Shown piece after piece: positions 29,035-42,100 of a stretch of DNA of 64,000 bases (position 1 is the first letter of the stretch; each line of letters starts with the position of its first letter). This DNA is from Cololabis saira. Taxonomy: Eukaryota > Chordata > Actinopteri > Beloniformes > Belonidae. Location of the stretch: NCBI RefSeq assembly GCF_033807715.1, contig NC_084591.1:32793090-32857089 (forward strand), given 5' to 3'. A model generated the notes under the pieces. That model was given only the letters and a program-made list of their open reading frames with translations. It was not told the DNA's origin and made no database searches. Both the position numbers and the translations under genes were made by a program.

Positions 29035-32000
29035 TCAGTCCGCCAGCAGGATTGCAGCTCCGCCTCCCGGCTTGGAGACGAACAAACTCTGCTTCTCCAT
29101 GGCCGCCCGGCGCGGGTCGGGGAGGTAGTACGCCTCTCTGACGGACTGCAGGAAGGACTCAACCTTCTCAGTGGGAACCATGGAGACGGCACAGCCGCCC
29201 CAACCGGCCCCGGTCAACCGGGAACCCACGGCGCCCGACTTCCTGCCAAGAAAAACGGCAACATTATGGTTCACGTCTGGACGTTAGAGAAGAGTCATGT
29301 GACAACGGTGAGCACTCCTTCAGTTCTTATCGTCGATCATCACCTGGTTCTTACAGGTGTCGTGTTTCAGAAACACAACCTGAGGTCCACGACATCATCA
29401 AATAAGCCACGTGTATACACCATCACCTGATCACCTGCACTCGAAATGATTGATACACCACAGGAAAGCAGTCTGCCAATCTGGAGCCGCCAGGTGTGTC
29501 GACCCAATGCCAAACAGGAACGACATCAGCAATTACCTCAGAAAAGCCTTTGTTGCTGCCCTTCAGTCTGGGAAGAGTCGTGGAGCGCTTTACAAGATAC
29601 TTGGAAGATTATAGATTATTCACTCACACGTAACCTGCAGTTATTCATCCAAGGTTGTATTTACTTACAGTATAATAAACACCTAACAAAGGACGAAAAC
29701 TCTTTAGCATGTTTAGCCCAGGGTAAGCAGACTAAAATGTGCTTGTTATCACTAAGCACAGAAGAAACTGCATCGGTGGAGTTAAAATACCAAGTTTGGT
29801 CCAGATGGTGACCGCAAAGGACGACTCAGCAGCTCACCAGGTGAGTGGGCGTTATCAGGAGTTGTGAACATCACCGCGACATGTTCAGGTCAGCTGGAAA
29901 CATAGGACTAGTTAGTCTTTTTATGACTTACCTCCATCGCTTGTTCTGATGTGACCAACCAAAGACTTTTACTAACGTTTCCTGAGTCTACACTGCACTA
30001 ACGTCTAAAAAGCTGCTCAGGTTTTATGACTCCAGATGGAGACGTGGCAAAGCTAATTACACACAAAACATACGCATAGACTCTAAGACAGTGTTTCTCA
30101 ATCCTGGTCCTCGAGTACCACTGTCCTGCATGTTTTAGATGCTATCCTGCTTCAGCACACCGTGATAAAAGTACGTGTGTCATCAACAGAGCTGTGCAGA
30201 CCTTGGTGACAAGCTAATGAGGACCTTTAATTAGAATCAGGTGTGTTGGTGCAGGGAAACACCTAAAACATGCAGGACAGTGGTACTCGAGGACCAGGAT
30301 TGAGAAGCACTGCTCTAAGACATGTCACGTCATTCAGGAAACATTTGGACATCATATCCCATGATGCAGTGCAGGATGAAAGGAGGAAATCAAGCAGCTT
30401 CCGGGGATGCGAAAAAAATCAATGTTGGCTGAAATGATCCAGAACCACCTGCAAGTGCGCCTCCTGGTGGCTCGTTCAGTCCTGATTTACTGCAAACCAC
30501 CAATAAAGACAGATAATAGCTGGTGGAGGACAGTAGAAATGAGATGTGCAGCACTCACAGGCAGATGTCCACCAGCTGGTCCAGCTCAGGGCAGCTGCAC
30601 TCGTAGAGGTCTCTGCAGCTCGCGTGGCTCCGGTTCATCAGCTCCCCCAGCAGCTGGACCGACTCAGCAGGTCCGGAGTCACACACGCTCTTGAAGCGCA
30701 TCACCCGCGCAGCCTCCCCGTACACGTGCTTGGCTCGCTGGTGAAGCTTGAACTGTGTCACTGTGTGCGAACACGTACTCCATTTAAATTCACTTCAATG
30801 ATCAGTTATGCATCGGTTTATCTTATAATCGTACATCACGAGATGCCTGATATCGTCATCGGTTCAAAGCCTTTCAGATTTGAGAAGAAAAGCAGGGTTT
30901 CACAAGATAACTGGCGTCAGACACGGGGGGAAGTGTTACTCACAGATCTGAGTGTTGGCGCTCAGCAGTTCTGTTGCAAACTGCTCCGAGGTGACGCCCA
31001 GGAACCTGCAGATCTCCTCCCGGGTGTACGGCTCAGGATGGAGAACCTCGTCCACCAGAGCCAGCATCTCCTCCAGGGAAGCTTTCAGCGCCGTCTGAAC
31101 CTGCGACAGCTTCAACAGCCCGCTCGGGTCCACACCACGGGCCTGCGCCAACATCTGGTGTTGCAAATTACAAAGATATCTGGCATCAACTTTGACAGAA
31201 ATTCAGGGCGTATGTGCCGTTTTTTTAGTGATGAAGCGTTTGTGGAGGCTATGAAGCAGCGTACCTCCCAAAACACACGGCTAAACCAAACAGTACGAGA
31301 ACCTGCGTGTAGGAGCACCGCACCTTTGTGGCGATGCGACACTCCACCACACGGATGTTGTAGTGAGAAGAAGCTGCCTTGTTCATCTCGACGCAGGAGT
31401 TGGAGATCACAAACATGGCGCCATCGGGGAGCCTGACGTCAGTGGCCCGCAGGGGCTGGAACTCTATCAGCTTTGCCTGCCGGACAGTTTTACAAACACT
31501 ATTAAGCTTTGTGCCATTACCATGAAACATGACAACAACAACAACTTCTGCAGCGCTACTTACAGTTCCCTGCTCTGCCAGGAAAGATATGGACTGGTCC
31601 ATGCCTCCTCCCTCCGTACCAATGTAGCGCTCACACTTGGCACATATCTCTGCAAGAGCCACCTGGAGGAAAGATCACATGGAATAACAGAGACAGACAC
31701 AAAGGATCAAGGTCTCTTTCATGCTGACTCCTGGACGAACGTCAAACCGTTCCAGGGCTCGTTTCGATGTTTCAGGTCATCTGAGAAATCCTCATGCTAC
31801 CTAAGTTTTATCTCTGTCCTGAAACAGTGTGGGGAGTAAAAATGATTTGGTTCAATTAAAAGAATTTCACCTTGGAGAGGGACTTTTTGTTTGCTTCCGC
31901 TGTCAGGAGGCCAGAGCAACAAACCAGCGCACTCGAGCTGGACAGGCCAGAGCTCGGAGGGACCGTCCCGTCCACGAAACAGCACATCCCCGCTAAACTG

Positions 32001-33204
32001 GTGATCCCAAACTGCTCCTGAGAACAAACAACCCGCCGGTTTACAACTCCTGAAACATCATAGCGTGGTTTTTTTCTCTTTTAGCAATGCCGGGACTAAA
32101 AGTCCTCACCTGAATACCTTTGACGCCGCAGAGGAAATAATTATACCACTTTGGATTTCCTCGGTCGATGACAATTTCTGTTGTGCACGACACCTTGAAA
32201 TCCCTGAAAACCAGCACATTACAATGAGATGTACAAACTTCTCAGCTCATTTGAACAAAGAAGCATGAAAGTGCAGCAACGGGGGTGAGTGCAGGTGTCT
32301 TACTGGTACTGAGGGTTGGTGTTGGCCAGCTGGATGACCCCTGAACTGTTCGCCGACACGGCCGCGAGGATATTCTGTTCAATAGCCATCGGCAACACGG
32401 AGTAGCCACAGTAATCAATGTGCTCTCCTGGAAAATATGACAAATATGACTCATGTCAGAGGTGGCAGAAGCATTTGCAGCATTTTGAGGTTGCGCTCAT
32501 ATTTATATTAGAGGTGAATGATTCATCAAACTATAAGCTTGATTTCAATTTTGGCTTCCAAAAATAACTCGTAAAACAAAAAAACTGCCTGGTCTGTGGT
32601 CATGTGTCGTGCGTGACACACTCCAGCCATGGGTGAGGATTCCTTGCTCCTCTTCGTGTCCAAAAAAGCTGTAATATTTTTATTTAAGCGGCTGTTTCTG
32701 GCCCAAAACCTTCTCTGAACAGTTAAGCCAGCGCGTGCTGTGTTGGGTTTGTTGGGCTGAATCAGCTCTATTTAGTCAAGAGTGAAGTTTATTATGGACA
32801 TTTAAACATTTTTATGTGAAGATCAATAAAGGTTCCTTGCGTCAAATGTCAGTAGATGATATCAGTGATGACCAAAATAACACTTTTTCCTTTTTATTTC
32901 CATGATCAATCAGCAAAAGCACACACACTCTCACACTCTCTCTCTCTAATAATACATAGAACTAATTACCTATTAAATTCACTCTTCCTGGTGCATATGC
33001 GAAGAAGAGAGGAGACTCTCCATACTTTGTTTCAAAAGCATTTTTCAACTTTTTAAGCCTGCGAATGACAAAAAAAAAAAAAGTAAGATGTGGTAAAAAA
33101 AACAAAGTGGAGACTTTCACTTGAGTTCCGCGACCATCGGCACATTTCACTCACCTTTCATTCGCAGCTATCCACGTCCTTAACTTTGGAGGATCTGCGG
33201 CCAT
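29035..33204 (-). CDS. galk2: galk2, N-acetylgalactosamine kinase
   Basis: Ten coding exons on the minus strand: 33204-33155, 33058-32970, 32427-32304, 32203-32110, 32017-31871, 31662-31564, 31476-31324, 31154-30944, 30760-30559, 29242-29035. They sum to 1377 nt = 458 aa plus stop, the same length as human GALK2. All borders are GT-AG. It is a cytosolic GHMP-family kinase that phosphorylates GalNAc (and galactose weakly) at C1 for the salvage pathway. GRVNLIGEH (41-49) is the galactokinase signature, [11 protein letters not shown] (139-149) the ATP-binding GHMP motif, Asp190 in GGGMDQS the catalytic base, and [14 protein letters not shown] (397-410) the C-terminal GHMP motif. GALK2 fits better than GALK1 because of the [18 protein letters not shown] and [11 protein letters not shown] blocks. 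It appears intact. Confidence 0.97.
30089..30312. mobile_element. hAT-like MITE in galk2 intron 9, 8-bp TSD
   Basis: Termini cagtgtttctcaatcctggt and its near-perfect complement ending gattgagaagcactg; the arms extend through 'ccactgtcctgcatgtttta'. Flanked by perfect 8-bp direct repeats ctctaaga (30081-30088 and 30313-30320). At 224 bp it has no coding capacity. The 8-bp duplication assigns it to hAT. Confidence 0.9.
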
Positions 33205-33283
33205 TTGGACCAGTGAACAGATAAATGACCCAACTAGTGCAAGTCCACGTCTCACAGGAGAGATCCGCTCCTGTTAGGTGATT

Positions 33284-33323
33284 GTCACGTGACCGGGCTC
33301 CCGTCAGGTGTCTGTCACGTGAC
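33284..33323. promoter_or_regulatory. twin GTCACGTGAC boxes upstream of galk2
   Basis: Two perfect palindromic decamers GTCACGTGAC at 33284-33293 and 33314-33323, 80 and 110 bp upstream of the galk2 ATG. They sit in a ~30-bp tandem unit (ggctcccgtcaggtgactgt type) with a third, broken copy near 33344. The motif is the E-box recognised by USF and MiT/TFE factors (the CLEAR element). Position suggests promoter function; binding is inferred. Confidence 0.55.
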
Positions 33324-33559
33324 CAGGCTCCCGTCAGGTGACTGTCACGGAGAGATTCCGGATGTGAAACTCCGCTTAGCGCTGATGAAGCACGAGTTTA
33401 AAGGATGAGCTGACTCTCGAAAAGAGGAAAAAAACATCCGGATAAACCGCTGGACCAATGCACTGGACATAAGGACAGAACGCGGAAGACAGGAGAGAAC
33501 AGGGGGCGTGACCGAAACATGTCCCACATGGGCCACCGTCGACAGCTGACCTGCAGCTT

Positions 33560-34120
33560 GGGAGTGTCAGAAAATCATCTACATTTTCAAGAATTCTTCA
33601 GAATAGATCCCTTATTAATGATAAATGGAATCGATGTGAGAAACTCTATCAATAAACATAATCGTAATAATTTTCACGAGAGGAGAATGATTAACCCCAA
33701 AGGAATGGCTTTTTGGAATAACATTTTCGGATGTATTTTATGGCAAAGTGTTGGATTCATTTAAATTCTGTGTTAATAATAAAATCAAAGAATTGCATTA
33801 GAAGGTTTTGCACAATATATATTTGACAAACTGACATCTATTTCAATTCTTAGACGTACCAGATGTGTGTTCGTTTTGTAAAAATGAATCAGAATCACAA
33901 ACTTTTTTTTATATCATTGCACGCATACACTTACGTTTTGTGTAAAACCAAATATAAAGTGAACTTCAAATCATCACTTGCTTTACCCATACAAATAGCC
34001 AGATTGAATTAATCTAAAACGTATTGATTTTGTTTGGTAAATTTCATTTACACAAAAGTAGAGCTGCAAAATTGTTTGCTCGTTTTATTCGTTTTTCATT
34101 TGAATTTAAATTATATATAC
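33560..34120 (+). pseudogene. degraded L1-type LINE fragment
   Basis: Interrupted frames carry FWNNIFGCILWQSVGFI, then a 'DVPDVCSFCKNESETQTFF' segment, then a 'GKFHLHKSRAAKLFARF' segment. These follow the order of the C-terminal part of fish L1 ORF2 (the PDxCSFCxxExET zinc-binding region). Many stops and no RT core; a fossil fragment. Confidence 0.6.
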
Positions 34121-34941
34121 AATCCCTAAGATATACATATTCTGTAAATAGTGATATAAACAATTGCGATTTATGATAAGTGGTTTAATGAGGCGTAAGA
34201 TTTGTACCTAGATTTGTCCTTTGTTGTGTATCCTCTCTCCTTATTGGCTGGTTTTATATATTTTTATTTATTTATTGTTTTGTTGAAGTATGTTTTTTAT
34301 CCTTCCTATTGTTATAACGTTTACTGTATATTTTTTGTTTTATTTATACATCTATAACAGAGCATATCTACTGTTTTTGTTCTTTATCTTTAATAACGTT
34401 TTGTGAGAAAAAAAAAATCTGACTGATGAAATATGTGTTGAAGAACAAAATAAGTGATGAAGTGTTTTCAGATTATTAAAATATACTTATATTTGTTCTG
34501 AAAGATGGATGTTTTATTTCTCTTTTAAAAAAAAAAATATCCATAAGAGGAAAAAGACACTGTAACATAACAATTGTACACATAAAGGTTCCCTTAAAAG
34601 GATTGGTCAATATCCGTATTATCAATAACACACAAAATGCCTTTTGTTATTTTACTAACTTGAATAATTGAAACGATCCCTGAAAATGATTTCTTTATTA
34701 AGCTGTAGCCATAATTATACAAGTATTTTTTAAGGAGTAAAAAATGCAGAATAAAGAGAAATATTAAGATTTTACATGTCACAAATGTATTATTTAATAT
34801 GATAAACATAAACTTATATTAGTCAAACATTGACATTTCCTAGACATCTGTAAAAAGTAGTCGATATGACAAAACTAACTATAGGAACGCCAGTGAATGA
34901 AGTAACATATTCTCATTGAATGTTCTCCTTCTTCCCATAAT

Positions 34942-34981
<40 letters not shown>

Positions 34982-35100
34982 TAAGATGTGTTATAAGGGT
35001 AAAATCTTGCCACAAGAAAAACAATAAAGAGAAGAAAAAGGGTAATTTATCAAATAAAAATAGGATTCTCTCTTGATGGCAACCTTGATATCTACACTAC
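34121..35100. other. A+T-rich intergenic stretch with an (ATA)n run
   Basis: No gene or named repeat. An (AAT)n microsatellite lies at about 34940-34981. Confidence 0.5.
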
Positions 35101-35129
35101 ATTACCCATAAGCCCCCGCGGTCCGTTTC

Positions 35130-35633
35130 TATGGAGACCTGGTTAGCCGGAGCCGGAAACCTGTTTCCGGGATTGGCAACAATAAACACATTTCTGACGG
35201 GTATATTTAGTTAGTGAGACTGTATTGGAAAGGAATAATGAAGTGTTAGCACAATAACGGCAGTTGTGGTGTTTGTGATGCGCTAGGTTGGTCAGAAAGC
35301 GGAGGTTTTCCAGCGCGCGGGCACGCGGTTGTTTGGCGCGAGTTTTCAAAGCTCGGCTCGTTTAAATGGGACGTTTTGCAGCTAGTTAGCTGTCCGGAGA
35401 CCGCTTTGTGCTTTACTAAGTTTACCACGTCGCTAAACTATTACTGACTGAACTTAAGATCAAATGTGTTGACTGTAGTTTGTCTTGAACGATGCCGGAG
35501 TCAACATTAGTTATCTACCTGGTGTTCCTGCGTTGTTATGGAAACGGCAGCAATAATGTTCATTAACGCCGAGTAGACGTGAAGAGAACCAGCTAAGCAA
35601 AGGAAACCGTCGGCCCGATCTTCTCTGCGACAG
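35130..35633 (+). promoter_or_regulatory. cep152 promoter region and 5' UTR exon
   Basis: CpG-richer than its surroundings (for example ccagcgcgcgggcacgcgg near 35310). A consensus donor CAG|GTAAGA at 35631-35638 lies upstream of the acceptor at 36180 that precedes the first cep152 coding exon, so a non-coding exon ending at 35633 is likely. The transcription start is not defined. Confidence 0.55.
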
Positions 35634-35702
35634 GTAAGACATACGGTTGACGAGTGGCATGTAAAGTTAGTGATGGACGTTGATGGAAGCCCCGCCTTGG
35701 TC

Positions 35703-36094
35703 CTCACCTGTGATCTCTCTCTCCTGTGATCTCTCTCTCCTGTGATCCCTCACACCTGTGATCCCTCACACCTGTGATCTCTCTCACCTGTGATCTCTAA
35801 CCTGTGATCTCTCTCTCACCTGTGATCTCCCTCACCTGTGATCTCCCTCACCTGTGATCCCTCTCTCACCTGTGATCTCACTCACCTGTGATCTCACTCA
35901 CCTGTGATCTCTCTCTCCTGTGATCTCTCTCTCCTGTGATCCCTCACACCTGTGATCCCTCACACCTGTGATCTCTCTCACCTGTGATCTCTCACACCTG
36001 TGATCCCTCACACCTGTGATCTCTCTCACCTGTGATCTCTCTCACCTGTGATCTCTCACACCTGTGATCTCTCTCACCTGTGATCTCACACCTG
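35703..36094. repeat. ~17-bp minisatellite in cep152 5' UTR intron
   Basis: About two dozen variable copies of tcacacctgtgatctct, with unit lengths of roughly 14-17 bp, between the presumed 5' UTR donor (35634) and the coding-exon acceptor (36180). Confidence 0.9.
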
Positions 36095-36190
36095 AGTAGA
36101 CTGATGTAACAACAATACAATTACTCCTGATATCAGACGGATCCAGCTCCTGTTTTGATTGGTTGTCCTTCTCTTGTCAGACCGTGAAAC

Positions 36191-39100
36191 ATGTCTATAG
36201 ACTTTGACGCTGCAGCTCTTCAAACTCAGCAGGATGAAGAAGAATACGACCAAGAGGACTATGCCAGGGAGCAAGAGGTGCACACCTACACAACATACAC
36301 ACCTACACAACATACACACCTACACAACATACACACCTACACGACGTGCACACCTACACGACATGCACACCTACACAACATACACACTTACACAACATAC
36401 ACACCTACACGACGTGCACACCTACACAACATACACACCTACACGACATACACACCTACACGACGTACACACCTACACGACGTACACACCTACACGACGT
36501 GCACACCTACACGACATGCACACCTACACGACATACACACTTACACAACATACACACCTACACGACATGCACACCTACACAACATACACACTTACACAAC
36601 ATACACACTTACACAACATACACACCTACACGACGTGCACACCTACACGACGTGCACACCTACACGACGTGCACACCTACACGACGTGCACACCTACACG
36701 ACGTGCACACCTACACGACATACACACTTACACAACATGCACACTTACACAATGTACACACCTACACAAAGTACACACTTACACAACTTACACAACATAC
36801 ACACCTACACGACGTACACACCTACACAACATGCACACCTACACAATGTACACACCTACACAAAGTACACACTTACACAACTTACACAACATACACACCT
36901 ACACGACGTACACACCTACACAACATGCACACCTACACAATGTACACACCTACACAACATACACAACATGCACACCTACACAATGTACACACCTACACAA
37001 AGTACACACTTACACAACTTACACAACATGCACACCTACACAACATGCACACCTACACAACGTGCACACCTACACAACGTGCACACCTACACAACGTGCA
37101 CACCTACACAACATACACACTTACACAACATGCACACCTACACAACGTGCACACCTACACAACGTGCACACCTACACAACGTGCACACCTACACGACGTG
37201 CACAACATACACACCTACACAACATGCACACCTACACAACATGCACACCTACACAACATACACACTTACACAACATGCACACCTACACAACATACACACT
37301 TACACAACATGCACACCTACACAACATGCACACCTACACAACATACACACCTACACAACATACACACCTACACAACGTGCACACCTACACAACATACACA
37401 CCTACACAACATACACACCTACACAACGTGCACACCTACACAACGTGCACACCTACACAACATACACACCTACACGACGTGCACACCTACACAACGTGCA
37501 CACCTACACAACGTACACACCTACACAACATACACACCTACACAACATACACACCTACACAACATGCACACCTACACAACATGCACACTTACACAACTTA
37601 CACAACATGCACACCTACACAACATGCACACCTACACAACATGCACACTTACACAACTTACACAACATGCACACCTACACGACGTGCACACCTACACAAC
37701 ATGCACACCTACACAACATGCACACTTACACAACTTACACAACATGCACACCTACACGACGTGCACACCTACACAACATGCACACCTACACGACATACAC
37801 ACTTACACAACATGCACACTTACACAACATACACACTTACACAACTTACACAACATGCACACCTACACGACGTGCACACCTACACGACATACACACTTAC
37901 ACAACATGCACACTTACACAACTTACACAACATACACACCTACACAACATGCACACCTACACAACATACACACCTACACAACATACACACCTACACAACA
38001 TACACACCTACACAACGTGCACACCTACACAACGTGCACACCTACACAACATGCACAGCTACACGACGTGCACACCTACACGACGTGCACACCTACACGA
38101 CGTGGACACCTACACGACGTGCACACCTACACGACGTGCACACCTACACGACGTGGACACCTACACGACGTGCACACCTACACAACATACACACCTACAC
38201 GACGTGCACACCTACACGACGTGGACACCTACACGACGTGCACACCTACACGACGTGCACACCTACACGACGTGCACACCTACACAACATACACACCTAC
38301 ACAACATACACACCTACACGACGTGCACACCTACACAACAAACACAACTACATGCAGGGTTTGTACGTTTTGAAAAAACCTGGAAAAGTCATGGAATTTG
38401 AAAACGTCATTTTCAAGGCCTGGAAAAGTTTTGGAAAAATAAGTTCACCCCAAAAGTTTTGGAAAAGTCATGGAATTTATTTTTCTCACTTAATGATAAC
38501 ATTTAGTGATAACAGCCTATAAGGTAGTTTTAAAATTGATCAATAAATATTTCGTCTCACGCGTGACGTGCCGAGCATCTTGCGCATCATGCAGATCGGA
38601 TCGAGTGACCACATTCTCCAACAGTTATTACAGGTATATTAGATTAATATAAAACATATACTACAACATAGTGCTCGTATATCAGTGTTAGTTTAAACAA
38701 ATGTTTATTTTGTATAAAACCATAATTGTCATTAGATCTCCACTGTCGTGACTTTTTACATAGTTTTATTCCTATATTTCATTCATACATTGGTGTTTTA
38801 GAGGTCATGTATAGTCATGGAAACTTGCTGCCAAGTCATGGAAAAGTCATGGAAATTTGTTGTTTAAAATGTGTATGAACCCTGTACATGACAACACATA
38901 CATGAGTACAGATGTAAACACACAACTACACACCTACACGACATACACAACTACACAACAAACACACCTACACGACATACACAACTATATGACAACACAC
39001 ATACACGAGTACGCATGTAAACACACACCTACACAACATACACACCTAAACGACTTACACAACTACACAACATGCATAACTTGTGCTACAGCTTGCTTTA

Positions 39101-42100
39101 GTTGTGAGAAATAGACTTGATAATTTCACATCCTGTCAAAGATACTACACACCTACACAACAACACAACTACGCAACATACACAACCTATAATAATAACA
39201 ATAATACATTGTATTTATAAGCGCCTTTCAGGACACTCAAGGTCGCCGTACAAAGGGCAATAAAACAATCAATGAAAACATGGCAATCAATTAAAAACAT
39301 AGCAAAGTGCAATACATAAAACAACAATAAAGTGCAAAAGTGAGGTAATTTGAGTCCCAAGATTATTGTGAGTATGCATGTCTGAAGAGGTGAGTTTTAA
39401 GGCGGGATTTGAAGGTGGTGACAACCAACACAACCTACACAACATACAACTAGACACCTACACAGCTACACAACATAGACAACCACACAGCATACACAAC
39501 TTGTGCTACTGTAGCTTTAGTTGTGGGTAATAGACTTAATAGACTGAAAGATCCTGTCAAACATAAACAAAGTTGTAAATCAGCACCGTCAGTCCCTCCT
39601 CCCTCCCTCCCCCGGCAATACTGTTGCCAGGGGTGATCCCGTTTACCGCTGGTAATAAACGGTGGTAAACCGTTGAGAGCAGGAAGTACGGCAGAAAGAA
39701 ACTTGTTTGGAATATCCAGAGGTGGAAATGATTGCATTGGAGAATTGCGTTTGTTGCTTGGCAACAACCGTGCTGATGATGTCACATGCAGCAGTGGCAG
39801 GTGATGCGGGTGAGCTCTCTCAGTAGACAGCATGTATAATTAATCAAAATACTTTAATCACCCCAAGGAGGAATTGTTTATATGTATGGAAACTCACTGC
39901 AGATGCTTCAGCATCTGAGATGTGGAGATGCTCCATCACACTAGCACATGCAGGATTACACCGTGTGTTGCTAACAGGCAATGCAAGCAGACCAGCCCAA
40001 ATTCTGCTCTTTTTTTTTCTTTTTAAAGTCCATAATCCAAGTGGAGAAGTGCTGGATTATTCTGCTGGTTGTGTACTAATCGCTCTTAGTGCTCGGGCCT
40101 GTTAAACATGCTGGGTTGCTAGGTTGTTATCTGACTTCTGGCTCTGAAGTGTCGGTCCTGGAAGCAGTGAAGTGTGCATTGTTTGAATTTCACAATCATC
40201 GCCAGCCTCCCCCAGTTACACATCCACATGGTGTTTCTTTGCTAACGCCTACAATCTGTTTCTGCTATGCATGTGAGCTATTATTGGCTCGAGGGAAAGG
40301 CCTCCTTCCAGGTGTGTCACAGTGAAACCAGCTCAGCCCTGCAGGCTCTGTGTGTGACCCCACTTGAGTTGTATCAGACTGAAGAAAGTTTTGCTGAAGA
40401 CTTTATCAGGGGTTTCAGGATTTAGCGGAATGGTGCTTTGTATAGACTTAGTTTTGCTTTGTTTTATTTTTGTATTACAACTTAGTTTTTACACACAGGC
40501 TGGTCAAGTGGAGCTTGTTTGGCATGAACAATTGGATGTTTCTGCTCCAGTTCACCTCGCTATATGTTAACCTTAAACAATGAAGTTCTTTGGGAGCAAA
40601 CTGCTGCAATACCACAGGGAGCCGACAACATGCCAGACACATTTGGGATGTTTCAAGCAGGGGGTCATCTCTGCAAATGCATTAGGATGGGCTGGTGACG
40701 GTCTGACGGCTTCATGGCTGGAGCAGAGGCGTCTCTTCAGTCTGTATTAAGTGTGTATCTATCTGCGCTGATATGGGCCCTCTGGTTGTGGAAGCAGTGG
40801 AGGATTTGAGGACTATTCAGCGATCTCTGTGGGAAGTAAGTCCGGCAGCCTCTGCTTGTTTCCTCACACATGGGCGGACAGGAAGCCTGCAGTCAGTAAC
40901 TGACACAAAGGGGACGCGTTTAAAAAAATGCATTCTTGTTTGTCAGTTTTAGATTGATGTTTTTTTTAACAACTAGTTAATAATTAACATAAAATTCATT
41001 TGAGAAACCTTAACCACATTCTGTTATAAGCTGTTGATAGATTTCTTGTAGACTTGGATTGATGCTTAAAAAAATACAACATGTAACAAAATTACTGTTT
41101 ATCCTGTTTTCAGAACAATGTATGGAGACATAAATATAACTGCTCTATTTCAGTTTTATGTTTTGCATCCCGTTTTCAACAAACCAATGAACCTTCCTGA
41201 AGCGTTTGCTTCCTCGCAGCCTGTGATTTGTTGTCTCTCTTTCCATGTTGTTTATTTTCTGCTGTTGCGGAGCAACGCAGCTGACTCATTTCCATGTGCT
41301 GCTTCCCTGCAGCTGCACCAGCTGCTCACAGACCTGCCCGATGACATGCTGGAGGACAGCAGAGACTCCTCCTCCCCCGAGCTGGAGTGCTCTACCTGCA
41401 GCAATAAAAACACAGGCAGCAGGTAACACTGGCACGTTAGTGGCTCAGGTGTGGACAACTCTGACAAGCAAGGCAACTGACATATAATAATCCATTTTTG
41501 CCTAATTTCCTTAGCCCACAGTCCAAGTGGACTAACCAGTGGCCTGATCATGGAGGACCAACCTCCCACGCTCAGGTACACACACAGCTGCTGTTCATGG
41601 TAGGTTTTCACTTCTGAACTTCTAAGGTGATAAAACAATATGGTTTGTGCCTCTCTGAAGAACTATGAAGAGGATTACGACCAAGGCATTCACCATGAGT
41701 ATGTCCCTGAGGACGGAGACGCTGGCCCTCAAGCTCAACCACGGCCTCACACCTGGGACCGGGATCAGTTTGTACGGGACGGTTACACGGGCACGGGCAA
41801 ATGTGTGGAGACGAGTGACTTTTCTGCTGACTTTGATTCTGAGCCGTACCCTGAGAGCGCTGCACACCACACGGGGCACGATGGAGACGGGGGGTACGAG
41901 AGAGAGCAGCGCAACGGCGGTCAAGACACCAGAAATGCTTTTCAAGTAAGTGACTCGTCTCAGCGTTGCTAATATCGGAGAGTCCTGGTGTTCATTTCAG
42001 GACAACTGTAATCTAGATGTGGCTCTCTAACCCGTGCTAGATGTTAATTTCAAAACACTGATATATATTTTCTGACCCGTGATCCCAATTAATTCATCTT

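Noticed and set aside
36191..38522. Three overlapping open frames of 675-772 codons ([16 protein letters not shown]...)
   Set aside because: They are produced by the 17-bp stop-free tandem repeat in all frames. The true coding exon ends at 36277 and continues at 41313 with conserved CEP152 sequence.
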